Below are positions 14,433-23,230 of a DNA stretch of 32,374 nt, in pieces. A program made the position numbers and the translations under genes. A model generated the notes under the pieces. The model ran no database searches. It saw nothing but the letters and a program-made list of their open reading frames with translations, and was not told where the DNA came from. This DNA comes from JBCCCJ01 sp039029315. GTDB taxonomy: Bacteria > Bacteroidota > Bacteroidia > J057. The first letter of the stretch is position 1; each line of letters starts with the position of its first letter. Where the stretch lies: positions 1 through 32,374 of the forward strand of contig JBCCGK010000122.1 of assembly GCA_039029315.1 (NCBI GenBank), written 5' to 3'.

Positions 14433-15878
14433 TTATTTTCTGACACACCGACAAGCAGCATTTTCTTGTATGTGTTTCAATCCAGCCGAGGTCAAGCCTC
14501 CTGAATCGAATTTTTGTCGCCAGGCCCGGGCTTTGGTTTGCTCAGTGGAACTCCAATAGAATTGATCTTTCTTGAGTTGAAAGACTTCTGGGGTTTGACC
14601 TATCTTTTGGAATATCGCTTGTAGTTCACCAAGGGAAGGTAAATACCAATCATCTTGCCCAAAAGCTTGTAGGTCTTCACAGCGTTTGGCTGCAGAAGGA
14701 TAGTTGCTGTCAAGATCTTCAACAATCGCCTGCGTGTTCGTCCTGCCATCAAAATCCAGGAGTGCAGCTTCTCTACCCATTTTGTCTGCCAGATGGGTGA
14801 TGTTAGAGGCATCCCCCCATTGGATTGTAGCAATCTGATCCACTGGCGCAAGATAGATAGTTTGTTGATTGCCTTGCGCATCCTGAAAACGAACCTGGAA
14901 TTTCCCCGGCGTATTGTGTTCTTCTATGATGGCGATCAGCTCATTCCAATATGCCGGAAGTCCTTTACTCCAGGACTCATCAGTCATATAGATGGAGCCA
15001 TAGTTTTTGTCCGCAAGTGATTCAATCGCCTCGGAAATTTGTGTTCCCGTTAGCTCTCCGCTACTGTGCAACATGGCAGCATATCGATCAGCGTTTTCTG
15101 TATTTTCTGTTTCGTCAGCGAGATGTTCAAGTTCGCTGTAGGCATTTTCTCCTGTTACGATTACATCCGCTATCTGTAAAAAAGCAGGATCTTTTATCCT
15201 TGTCCCTGTATTGATCACTACTGTCAAGCCATTTGCCTGGTCTTTGGCATGATCAGATAGTTCTGTATAATAGGAGAGAATGTCTGCCTGAGATTTTATA
15301 TGCTTCCAATCCTCACAGCTCTTGCAATCATTGTAATCTTCCCGCTGTTGGCAATCTGGATCATAGACATTTTCGCCATTTTCCTCTTTCAGACAATTAC
15401 AGCTAAAGCAATTACACTCTCTTAATTCTTTGCCTTTCTCATTATTGGAGAGGCAATTCCGCTCTCCACTATATCCCTGATCAAAGAAAAATCCATCTAT
15501 TCCATTGTCCTGATAATAGGACCAGGTAGTGCTGATATCAGTTTTGATTTGTGCTACATCTCCACATCCATAGCAAGTAGGGATATAGGCAAGACTTGGA
15601 ATGCCCGCCCGATCAAGTTTGTCGAGAATTCTGGCATAGCTATCACTTTCTCCCTCCTCCGACCAAGTTGTGCTGGCGATCACTGTGATATCGATCTTTC
15701 CAGCACTTGCGATCACCGCATCCCAATCCGCCAAATTGTCGCCAGATGGGTGAACATACAAAGGAATCATCATCTTGAGTTGTTGACTGCCCGGATTTTG
15801 TGCAAAGAGTAGGTGGATCAGACAGAGTAGACCTAATAGGCAAATAGAGCTTTTGGCACTGTTGTGACACATGTTCAT
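14433..15878 (-). CDS. Spherulin-4-like glycosidase-type protein with Cys-rich insert and DUF1566 domain
   Basis: A 481-aa exported protein; residues 1-26 are a signal peptide ending LLFAQ. Residues about 36-325 match the spherulation-specific family 4 pattern (MMIPLYVHP, a WDAVI helix, IPTCYGC, then GIDGFFFDQG), a TIM-barrel-like fold related to glycoside hydrolases. Inside it sits an insertion (about 140-190) with eight Cys, plus Cys102 and Cys105 just before, in CxC and CxxC-type spacings. Residues about 365-481 are DUF1566-like (DDWYLPSLGELQAIF, FYWSSTE, and ACRCVRK at the end), a domain common on bacterial surface proteins. Asp127 and Asp133 in the barrel motif are candidates for catalysis. 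Substrate unknown. It is divergent from the T9SS-sorted gene at 16153. Confidence 0.82.
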   Translation of the reverse strand: MNMCHNSAKSSICLLGLLCLIHLLFAQNPGSQQLKMMIPLYVHPSGDNLADWDAVIASAGKIDITVIASTTWSEEGESDSYARILDKLDRAGIPSLAYIPTCYGCGDVAQIKTDISTTWSYYQDNGIDGFFFDQGYSGERNCLSNNEKGKELRECNCFSCNCLKEENGENVYDPDCQQREDYNDCKSCEDWKHIKSQADILSYYTELSDHAKDQANGLTVVINTGTRIKDPAFLQIADVIVTGENAYSELEHLADETENTENADRYAAMLHSSGELTGTQISEAIESLADKNYGSIYMTDESWSKGLPAYWNELIAIIEEHNTPGKFQVRFQDAQGNQQTIYLAPVDQIATIQWGDASNITHLADKMGREAALLDFDGRTNTQAIVEDLDSNYPSAAKRCEDLQAFGQDDWYLPSLGELQAIFQKIGQTPEVFQLKKDQFYWSSTEQTKARAWRQKFDSGGLTSAGLKHIQENAACRCVRK

Positions 15879-16152
15879 GATAAAAAAATGTTGTGGGTTG
15901 AGTAAATAAAAAGCGAACAGCCAAGGTCTGAAGACGGCTTTACCGTTGACATCAGCAAAACTCGGAGAAAAGCAGAAAAACGAGTGGCCATTTTGGACCT
16001 AATACCGTCCAATTTCGACCAAAATCGTATTCTCTCGCCCAATCGTCTGTAAAAAATACCACAGATGAGGGATATACTTCATGCAGGGGGAACCGGAATT
16101 TTGCGAGGTAAAAATCTTCTCCATCCCTTTTAACCCTTAAGCAAACCAAATT

Positions 16153-17895
16153 ATGATTCCTTTGACCTACATTCGAACGCTCATCGTTCTGATCTTTATT
16201 GCTTTGCCTGCCTGTATGTGTTCCCAAAATGTCGACTGGCTCCTTCATGTCTATGGAATATCTGGCAGTCCTTTGGGGCCGCTCACGCAGCAAAACTCAG
16301 TAAGAGATGCGGCGGGCAATATTTACCTTACCAGTGCTATTGTAGACAGCATGCAATTTGGCCCTTATGCGATTCATGGATCAGAGTTTGTTCCAGGTGT
16401 ATTTCTCAATGCCTACTATCTCGCCAAGCTCAATCCCGCTGGTGAACCCCTATGGATCAAAACATTCACAGGGACCGGACAACTCACTATTTATGACATG
16501 GCTGCTGATCAAGATGGCTCTGTATACTTTGTTGGCCATCTCTCAGGCGATATACAGGTGGATACTGGCATGTTTGTCTCCAATTTTTCTGTCGGGGATA
16601 TGTTTTTGGCAAAATTTGATGGGATGGGAGATCTCCAATGGGTCAGAATGGGAGACAGCCAGCCGGGCTTTTCAAGCTCAAATGGAAGAACCATAGATAT
16701 AAGTCCAAATGGGGATGTAGTCGTAGGAGGATATACTCAAAACCACGTTCTGTTCAGTGGCATTACCATTGATGAGGCAGACAATTTGTTCATGGCCAGC
16801 TATACCAGCGATGGTGACATCAATTGGGCAAGATCCTATGGATTTGCCGATCCGCTTGAACTGCATTCTGATCTGAAAATAGATGCCAACAACAACATTT
16901 ACTGGGTAGGGAGTACCGCCACCAATGCGAGTAGCACAGTTACCACATTCGATACCATCTCTTATGATCCCGGGACCAATTCTTCCTTTCTGGCAAAATT
17001 CGATGAAGACGGAGATATTCAATGGCTCAATAGTTATGGAATAGACCCTGCTGGCTTTTTTTCTGATGTGAATGCTACCAACCTCGCCGTGAACAGAAAC
17101 AACAATCGGGTGAGCGTTGCGGGAACCTTTACAGATACCGTAACAATAGGTTCTACCGTTTTGACAGAACCTTATATTGTAGGCGATCATTTGTTTGTTG
17201 CTACCTTTGATGAGCAAGGAACACCGATTTGGGTGAAGCAGAGTCATGGTCCCGCAGATGGGGTAGATGTCTTTGATGTAGCTTTGAATGGAGCGGGGGA
17301 TGTCTTTATTGCGTCATCGGTTGCAAGCAGTACCGGATTGGCGGATTTCACAGTAGGGGAAGGAGGCAATGTCAAAAGTATCGTCATCAATGGTAGTCCC
17401 AATGGAGCATTGGTAAAATACAAAGCCAATGGGGAACTCGATTGGATAAAAGGAACGGGCGGCTTTAGACTCTGTGAACTCCGATCTGTCAATCCTGTTG
17501 GGGCCAATACTGCCATTGTTACAGGAATCTTCACAGATTCCGTGCAAATCGGGGATTCCACCTTGATGTCTACGCCTCGGGCCGCTTCTGGGAATATCTT
17601 CATTGCATCCTGCAATGATGGCATAGCAAATGGCATTTTCTCCCCTCAACAGGCAGATCATGGCCTGGAAGTATATCCCAATCCAGCCTCAGACAACATT
17701 GCCATTCAACTGGATCCAAAGGTTAGGATTGCGCAGCTGAGATTGCTGGATAGCCAGGGGAAAGTCCTGGAAATGATCGATCACCCTTCTCATTCTGTTT
17801 TGGAGCTGTCAGTGGAGACATTGCCGCGTGGATGGTATGTGGTTCAGACCGTGGGAGACAAGGGGGTAGATGCAGTAAAGTTGCTCATTCAGTAA
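16153..17895 (+). CDS. T9SS-sorted beta-propeller protein (SBBP-type repeats)
   Basis: A 580-aa exported protein. Residues 1-24 form a signal peptide. The body (about 27-495) is built of repeated blades with the SBBP-like pattern of an NIYLTSA- or SVYFVGH-type strand, an FLAKFD-type strand and a (D/E)-x-x-W turn (for instance near 110, 152 and 277), giving a large beta-propeller. The last 75 residues (about 505-580) are a type A sorting domain of the type IX secretion system: LEVYPNPASDNIAIQL, then a LLDSQGK turn and a final strand ending KLLIQ. The protein is therefore expected to be secreted or attached to the outer surface by T9SS. It has no catalytic motif that I recognise. The 274-base divergent spacer (15879-16152) must contain its promoter. 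Confidence 0.88.
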   Translation: MIPLTYIRTLIVLIFIALPACMCSQNVDWLLHVYGISGSPLGPLTQQNSVRDAAGNIYLTSAIVDSMQFGPYAIHGSEFVPGVFLNAYYLAKLNPAGEPLWIKTFTGTGQLTIYDMAADQDGSVYFVGHLSGDIQVDTGMFVSNFSVGDMFLAKFDGMGDLQWVRMGDSQPGFSSSNGRTIDISPNGDVVVGGYTQNHVLFSGITIDEADNLFMASYTSDGDINWARSYGFADPLELHSDLKIDANNNIYWVGSTATNASSTVTTFDTISYDPGTNSSFLAKFDEDGDIQWLNSYGIDPAGFFSDVNATNLAVNRNNNRVSVAGTFTDTVTIGSTVLTEPYIVGDHLFVATFDEQGTPIWVKQSHGPADGVDVFDVALNGAGDVFIASSVASSTGLADFTVGEGGNVKSIVINGSPNGALVKYKANGELDWIKGTGGFRLCELRSVNPVGANTAIVTGIFTDSVQIGDSTLMSTPRAASGNIFIASCNDGIANGIFSPQQADHGLEVYPNPASDNIAIQLDPKVRIAQLRLLDSQGKVLEMIDHPSHSVLELSVETLPRGWYVVQTVGDKGVDAVKLLIQ

Positions 17896-18145
17896 TAAAG
17901 TGTTGAGGAGCGGCACTACCTGCCGGAAACAGAAAACTTTTTCGTTTTCCAAAACGAATCATTGAACACCCTCTATTTCTAAAGAAAAAATACCAAGACT
18001 ATGAGACATTGGCCCTTCAAGCTTCCTGTGTCTTATAGGCTTGGGATGGCGTTTCTGTGTGATCTGTTCTGCCACAATATATGGTGGAACAAGATATGAA
18101 CTGGGAGAATCCTTATATTTGGGGCCAAACTTTACAAACCCCTGT

Positions 18146-20314
18146 ATGAAACTATTTACCAGGACAGCCCTCGTCATATCCTCCGCAATGAGTCTGATTA
18201 TCATGCTGTCAGCCTGTGGAGAATCAATCCCCAGTACTGCACAGAATGATTCCATGACTACAACCGACAATCCTTTGTTGGCAGAATGGACAGGCCCCTA
18301 TGGTGGCTTGCCAGCGTTTGATAAAATGGATCTGGCTGACGTGAGATCAGCTATGGATGCTGCCATGACCGCAAATTTGGCCGATATAGAGGCCATCGCC
18401 AACAATCCTGACGCCCCTACCTTTGCCAACACCATCGAAGCCTGGGAAAGAGCAGGAAAGTTGCAGGAACGAGTCGAGACCTACTATTACATTTGGAGCA
18501 GCAATCTCTCCTCTCCTGAATTTCGAGAGATTCAGGCAGAAATCGCCCCCAAACTCTCCGAACAGAGTTCGAAAATCAATCAAAACAAAGCGCTCTTTCA
18601 GCGCATCAAGACAGTCTATGAGCAGGCACAGAAAGATCCCCTGCAAGCTGAGCAACAGCGACTTCTGGAGCTAATCTATACCCGCTTCAGCATGCGTGGA
18701 GCAGAAATGGACGATGAAGCCAAAGCCCAATATGCCGCCATTGACAAAGAACTGTCTACCCTGTATACCAAATTCTCCAACAATATCCTGGCGGATGAGG
18801 AAGGCTACGTTACCTATCTGACCAAGGATCAACTCAGCGGTTTGCCAGAATCACAGGTGAAGGCCGCTGCCAAGGCCGCCACTGACCGTGGACAGGAAGG
18901 CAAATACGGGATTCTGAATACCCGTTCTTCCATGGACCCTTTTCTGACATTCTCAGATGAGCGTGAGTTGCGAGAGAAAGTCTGGCGAACCTATTATTCG
19001 CGTGGAGACAATGGAGACGAACATGACAACAATGCCATCATCAGTCGAATACTCCAACTAAGAAGAGAACGAACTGCCTTACTCGGTCATGACAATTACG
19101 CACAGTGGCGCTTGCAGGATCGCATGGCCAAAAATCCAGAAAATGCCATGAAACTCATGGAAGCCATCTGGCCAGCCGCGATTGCAAGAGTTGCGGAGGA
19201 GGTAAATGATATGCAGGCTGTAGCGGATGCAGAAGGAGCCAATATCACCATTGCTCCCTGGGATTATCGCTACTATGCAGAAAAGGTCCGCAAGAAAACC
19301 TATGATCTGGATTCTGAGGAAATCAAGCAGTACCTACAGTTGGACAAGCTGAGGGAGGCCATGTTCTTTGTGGCAGGGGAATTGTTCAATTTCAATTTTC
19401 AGCCAGTTCCGGAAGGATCTGTGCCTGTCTATCAGGAGGATGTAAAGGTCTGGGAGGTAACAGACAAAACTTCGGGAGAACATATCGGTCTCTGGTATCT
19501 GGACCCCTATGCACGTCCCGGCAAGCGATCTGGCGCATGGGCGACCATGTATCGCGACCATACCACCTTTGATGGCAAGCAGACCGTCTTGTCTTCCAAT
19601 AACTCCAACTTCATCAAACCCGCACCCGGAGAGCCAGTATTGGTTTCCTGGGATGATGCGACGACTTTCTTCCATGAGTTTGGGCATGCTCTTCACTTTC
19701 TGTCTGCCAATGTTGCCTATCCTACATTGAATGGCGGTGTCAGGGACTATACCGAATTTCAGTCGCAACTGCTGGAGCGTTGGTTGTCCACCGATCAGGT
19801 GATCAATCAATACCTGGTGCATCAGGAAAGCGGCGAACCCATGCCCAAAGCCTTGGTAGACAAAATCAAGAAAGCCTCCACCTTCAATCAGGGATTTGCC
19901 ACGACAGAATATTTGGCATCGGCAATTATGGATATGAAGTTTCATCTGGCAGACCCAACGAATATTGATCCCGATGCCTTCGAACGAGAAACACTGGAAA
20001 CACTGAATATGCCAGAGGAAATCGTGATGCGACATCGCACGCCACATTTTGGGCATGTCTTCTCTGGCGAAGGCTATGCCACTGGCTATTATGGATACAT
20101 CTGGGCAGAGGTGCTTACCTCAGATGCCGCAGAAGCATTCGCAGAAGCTCCAGGTGGATTTTATGACGAGGGAATGGCTGACAAATTGGTCAAATACCTC
20201 TTTGCGCCGCGTAACGCTATCGACCCGGCAGAAGCCTATCGATTGTTTCGGGGAAGAGATGCGAAGATAGATGCGCTCATGCGAGATCGAGGCTTCCCCG
20301 TTCCTGGTTCTTGA
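18146..20314 (+). CDS. dcp: M3-family peptidyl-dipeptidase lipoprotein (Dcp-like)
   Basis: Start set at the ATG at 18146, which gives a lipoprotein signal ending LSAC (Cys24); the frame is open from 18041 but lacks a signal there. Of 722 aa, residues about 45-720 follow the M3 fold: a long helical N-terminal part and the zinc motif HEFGH at 510-514 in TTFFHEFGHALHFLS, with a second Glu ligand expected in the downstream DYTEFQSQLLERW segment. A conserved HxxxxxGYxxGYYGY-type region (near 640-655) matches the substrate-binding loop of Dcp/oligopeptidase A. The enzyme removes C-terminal dipeptides from peptides. The lipid anchor places it in the periplasm or on the surface. TATATTTG at 18114-18121 resembles a Bacteroidota -7 element, but no matching upstream TTG is seen. 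Confidence 0.9.
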   Translation: MKLFTRTALVISSAMSLIIMLSACGESIPSTAQNDSMTTTDNPLLAEWTGPYGGLPAFDKMDLADVRSAMDAAMTANLADIEAIANNPDAPTFANTIEAWERAGKLQERVETYYYIWSSNLSSPEFREIQAEIAPKLSEQSSKINQNKALFQRIKTVYEQAQKDPLQAEQQRLLELIYTRFSMRGAEMDDEAKAQYAAIDKELSTLYTKFSNNILADEEGYVTYLTKDQLSGLPESQVKAAAKAATDRGQEGKYGILNTRSSMDPFLTFSDERELREKVWRTYYSRGDNGDEHDNNAIISRILQLRRERTALLGHDNYAQWRLQDRMAKNPENAMKLMEAIWPAAIARVAEEVNDMQAVADAEGANITIAPWDYRYYAEKVRKKTYDLDSEEIKQYLQLDKLREAMFFVAGELFNFNFQPVPEGSVPVYQEDVKVWEVTDKTSGEHIGLWYLDPYARPGKRSGAWATMYRDHTTFDGKQTVLSSNNSNFIKPAPGEPVLVSWDDATTFFHEFGHALHFLSANVAYPTLNGGVRDYTEFQSQLLERWLSTDQVINQYLVHQESGEPMPKALVDKIKKASTFNQGFATTEYLASAIMDMKFHLADPTNIDPDAFERETLETLNMPEEIVMRHRTPHFGHVFSGEGYATGYYGYIWAEVLTSDAAEAFAEAPGGFYDEGMADKLVKYLFAPRNAIDPAEAYRLFRGRDAKIDALMRDRGFPVPGS

Positions 20315-20387
20315 GTTGGTGGCCGTATAAGGTCTGTCAAGCTTCCATTTGGTCATATTTGAAGAAATCTCTATTGATTGTTAATCC

Positions 20388-20422
20388 CCCTCCTCCCAGC
20401 AACATGAGTGATGGGAGGAGGG
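20388..20422 (+). other. Perfect 11-bp hairpin with a hidden GGAGG sequence
   Basis: CCCTCCTCCCA at 20388-20398 is the exact complement of TGGGAGGAGGG at 20412-20422, with a 13-base loop. It lies between the peptidase stop and the LRR gene. No T-run follows, so it is a poor intrinsic terminator. The 3' arm carries GGAGGAGGG, which would be sequestered in the stem; it sits 8 bases before an in-frame TTG at 20431 and 23 before the ATG at 20446. Confidence 0.55.
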
Positions 20423-20445
20423 CACATAGATTGATTTATCCTCCT

Positions 20446-21735
20446 ATGCGACTGTATTTGTTTTATCCCCTATTGGCCATTCTCTCCCTCGCATCCGTTC
20501 ATGTGCTGCCAGCTCAATGCGATCGTTCCCAGTACACCATCATTATTCCCTTGGTGGAACAAGATCTGGAAAACAGGGAATACGAAAGTGCGATTCAACG
20601 ACTTCTGGATGTGAGAGACATTTGCCCAGAAGAGAAAGATGAGATCAATGCCCTGATCAAACGAACCTTCTCCTTGATTGAGGGAGAAAAAAAACAGGCA
20701 GAATCGGCCAGAACCAGAGCCGAACTATCAGAAAGTCAAGCCAGAACATCAGAAAAAAGAGCACTGGCATCAGAAACCAGAGCACGTGAAGCAGAAAGAA
20801 AAGCAGATTCCGCCCTGCAAGTTGCCAATCGGGTCCTTGACCAGATGTATTTTTATAAAAATCGATTTGGAATGACCTTGAAGGAAGTAAATAATGTACA
20901 CAAATTTGGCTTCATTGATAAAACAGGACATGAAGTGATCCCTTTTGTGTACGAAGAAGCTACTCCTTTTTCAATAGATGATGGGTATGCGCGTGTCAAA
21001 AAGAAAGGGATTCTGTATCTGTTGGATACTGCCTTGGTGCATTATCCCCTGGCAAATGGGTTCAAAGAATTGACCAAAGAGACAATTGCCCTGGTCTATC
21101 CGTACAATCCATTTGGCCATTCAGGAAAAATTCCCGAAAAAATTGCCGCCTATCCCCAATTGGAAATCCTTATTGCCTATGCCTCCGGGACCACAAAACT
21201 TCCCAATTCATTCACGAGACTCTCTAATTTGAAGCGCTTGGACCTGAGTTGGAATTTTATTGAAGTCTTGCCAGAATCCTTTGGAAACCTGAGCAGTCTG
21301 GAATACCTGGATGCCAGTAATTGTTCGTTTCAGGCCCTGTCAGAATCCTTTTGCAAGCTTCCCCGCTTGAGAGAATTAACGTTTGAAAACAATCGATTAG
21401 AAAGCCTGCCAAAGAATATTGGGCAGTTGTCCCAGCTTCGTATCTTGAATCTGAATTCCAATTTTCTAGAGCGTCTTCCAGCGTCCATAGCGGAACTTAG
21501 CCAACTGCAAACCCTTGATCTCTCTGAGAACGTTCTTGAAAACTTGCCAGAATCCATTGGCATGCTCGGTCAGTTAGATTACTTGTCTCTGCGAGAAAAT
21601 GATTTAGAGAAGCTTCCCGCCTCCATTGGCCAACTGACTCGCTTGAGGCATCTTGATCTGCGCGACAATTCCTTCCCGGAAGAAGAGAGACAAAGAATAG
21701 AGAAACTTCTCCCTGATTGCAACATTCTTTGGTGA
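20446..21735 (+). CDS. Exported coiled-coil / WG-repeat / leucine-rich-repeat protein
   Basis: Start at the ATG at 20446, before a signal peptide (1-24, ending VLPAQ). Of 429 aa, residues about 30-75 look TPR-like, 76-132 form a coiled coil rich in Ala/Glu/Arg (heptads of the AESARTRAELSES type), and 150-195 contain a WG-type repeat (FGFIDKTGHEVIPFVYEE). Residues about 236-425 are seven to eight leucine-rich repeats of 23 aa with the consensus LxxLxxLxLxxNxLxxLPxxIGxL. LRR and WG proteins act in binding; no enzymatic residues are seen. The N-terminal coiled coil could oligomerise the protein or reach across the periplasm. It follows the M3 gene by 131 bases, with the hairpin between, so co-transcription is uncertain. 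Confidence 0.85.
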   Translation: MRLYLFYPLLAILSLASVHVLPAQCDRSQYTIIIPLVEQDLENREYESAIQRLLDVRDICPEEKDEINALIKRTFSLIEGEKKQAESARTRAELSESQARTSEKRALASETRAREAERKADSALQVANRVLDQMYFYKNRFGMTLKEVNNVHKFGFIDKTGHEVIPFVYEEATPFSIDDGYARVKKKGILYLLDTALVHYPLANGFKELTKETIALVYPYNPFGHSGKIPEKIAAYPQLEILIAYASGTTKLPNSFTRLSNLKRLDLSWNFIEVLPESFGNLSSLEYLDASNCSFQALSESFCKLPRLRELTFENNRLESLPKNIGQLSQLRILNLNSNFLERLPASIAELSQLQTLDLSENVLENLPESIGMLGQLDYLSLRENDLEKLPASIGQLTRLRHLDLRDNSFPEEERQRIEKLLPDCNILW

Positions 21736-21793
21736 GTTTACAAGCATCCAGGAAAAAGATGTAAGGAATGGGACGCATCCTTCTTTCTCCATT

Positions 21794-23209
21794 CTACTGC
21801 TGATTCACCTTCGGCAACCATCCCTGCAATTCCTGAATCACAGATTGGTAGCTTCCTTCAGCAGCAAGATTGTGCCATTCATTCGGATCTTTGCGATGAT
21901 CATATAGCTCTTCCCCCCCATCATTGTATTGGATATAGCGCCATGATTCCGTTTGAACTGCGTGATTCTGATAGCCAAAGGTCATGAGGACGGGACGTTC
22001 CCATTCTATATCGGGATTTCTGAGTAATGGAACAAGGCTTTGGCCAGCTAGCTCCGATCGATTGGGCAAGCTACACAGGTCAAGCAAGGTTGGATACAGA
22101 TCAATGAGGCTGACAGCTCGGTCGCAGATACGATCTTGTTGAGCTGTTGTCGGATCGACGATAATCAGTGGCGTCCGTGTTGTTACCTCCCAAAGGGCGT
22201 GTTTGCGCCAATGTTGCTTCTCTCCCAGATGCCAGCCATGGTCACCCCATAAGACAACGATCGTATTGTCTGCATATTCACTGGACTCAAGGGCATCAAG
22301 TAAGCGTCCGATCTGCGCATCGGAATAACTGATGGTGGCCAGATAAGCTTGAACGGCTCTATGCCATTGGTCGTACTTCAGAACCATATCATGGTCTTCC
22401 CCATGTGTAGCAAAGTTCCTTGCGCCAGATACATCATGTACTTCCCTTGCAAACTTTTTCCCCCAGGCTGGAAGATCATCCCGGTCATCGTCCAGTGTTT
22501 CTGGTAAGATGATGCTATCCAAAGGATGTAGATCGAAATATTGTTGCGGAGCAAACCAGGGCAAATGGGGCTTGGTGAATCCACAAGCTAGGAAGAATGG
22601 CTTGTCATGTGATCGTTGGAGTTGTGAAATCGTCCAATTCACCACTTTGGTATCAAACATCTCTTCATCGTCCACTTCCAGTGGTCCCCAGGGCGCCCAT
22701 GCAGAATCAGACAGGCCCTCTTGTCGTTTGGCAACAGCTCGTTTATGATTCTTGGCCGTGAAATAGAAATCCCAGGAATCCGGATCATAGGCCTTCGTTC
22801 CATGGAAGATTTTTCCGCCTCCTTGTGTGGAGTACCCATGTTGTTGAAGATACTGCATCAGAGTGGTAGCGTCTGGTAATTTGTCCCGAAGGCGCTCCCC
22901 ATTGCCATAGACGCCAGAACTTGAGGGTCGAATGCCAGTCAACAAGCTGATTCGCGAAGGATTACAAAGGGGGGCAGCACAATAGGCTCTGGAGAAGGAT
23001 ACGCCCTGCTTTGCCAGACGATCTATGTTGGGGGTCCTGGCTTGTGGATGCCCTCCAAGATGGCCTACCCAATCATTGAGATCATCTACTGCGATGAACA
23101 GGATATTTGGCTGGCTACTCTGTTTTTGCGCTGGGACACAGGCTGCGAATACCAGCCAACAATATGTGGCCAGGGATATCCAGATGAAGGAGTTCGTTCT
23201 GTTACACAT
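21794..23209 (-). CDS. Sulfatase lipoprotein, iduronate-2-sulfatase-like
   Basis: A 471-aa S1-family sulfatase. The signal ends FAAC with Cys24 as lipidation site. Metal-binding residues are seen in NILFIAVDDLNDW (Asp42 and Asp43). LCNPSRISLLTG (81-92) holds the CxPSR motif, with Cys82 the residue converted to formylglycine by a separate maturase not in this window. Later WGDHGWHLGEK supplies metal and substrate-binding Asp/His. The DDLNDWVG start and WGDHGWHLGE block resemble iduronate-2-sulfatases. The substrate is probably a sulfated polysaccharide. It is 21 bases downstream of the Gfo/Idh gene, so the two are likely one operon in which the oxidoreductase modifies a sugar related to the sulfatase product. 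Confidence 0.92.
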   Translation of the reverse strand: MCNRTNSFIWISLATYCWLVFAACVPAQKQSSQPNILFIAVDDLNDWVGHLGGHPQARTPNIDRLAKQGVSFSRAYCAAPLCNPSRISLLTGIRPSSSGVYGNGERLRDKLPDATTLMQYLQQHGYSTQGGGKIFHGTKAYDPDSWDFYFTAKNHKRAVAKRQEGLSDSAWAPWGPLEVDDEEMFDTKVVNWTISQLQRSHDKPFFLACGFTKPHLPWFAPQQYFDLHPLDSIILPETLDDDRDDLPAWGKKFAREVHDVSGARNFATHGEDHDMVLKYDQWHRAVQAYLATISYSDAQIGRLLDALESSEYADNTIVVLWGDHGWHLGEKQHWRKHALWEVTTRTPLIIVDPTTAQQDRICDRAVSLIDLYPTLLDLCSLPNRSELAGQSLVPLLRNPDIEWERPVLMTFGYQNHAVQTESWRYIQYNDGGEELYDHRKDPNEWHNLAAEGSYQSVIQELQGWLPKVNQQ

Positions 23210-23230
23210 AAACCAGAAGCTTGAAGGGGA

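Noticed and set aside
16678..17247. 189-codon antisense open frame inside the T9SS-sorted gene
   Set aside because: It mirrors the periodic beta-propeller coding sequence and has no recognisable protein features.
17932..17949. GAAAAC/GTTTTC stem after the T9SS-sorted gene as a terminator
   Set aside because: Only six base pairs, AT-rich, and without a T-run in the right place.
18041..18145. N-terminal extension of the M3 peptidase
   Set aside because: The ATG at 18146 begins a clear lipoprotein signal ending LSAC, and the extension is unlike family members.
19334..20056. Long antisense open frame (240 codons) across the M3 peptidase gene
   Set aside because: It is fully inside a gene with complete family motifs on the other strand and has no domain of its own.
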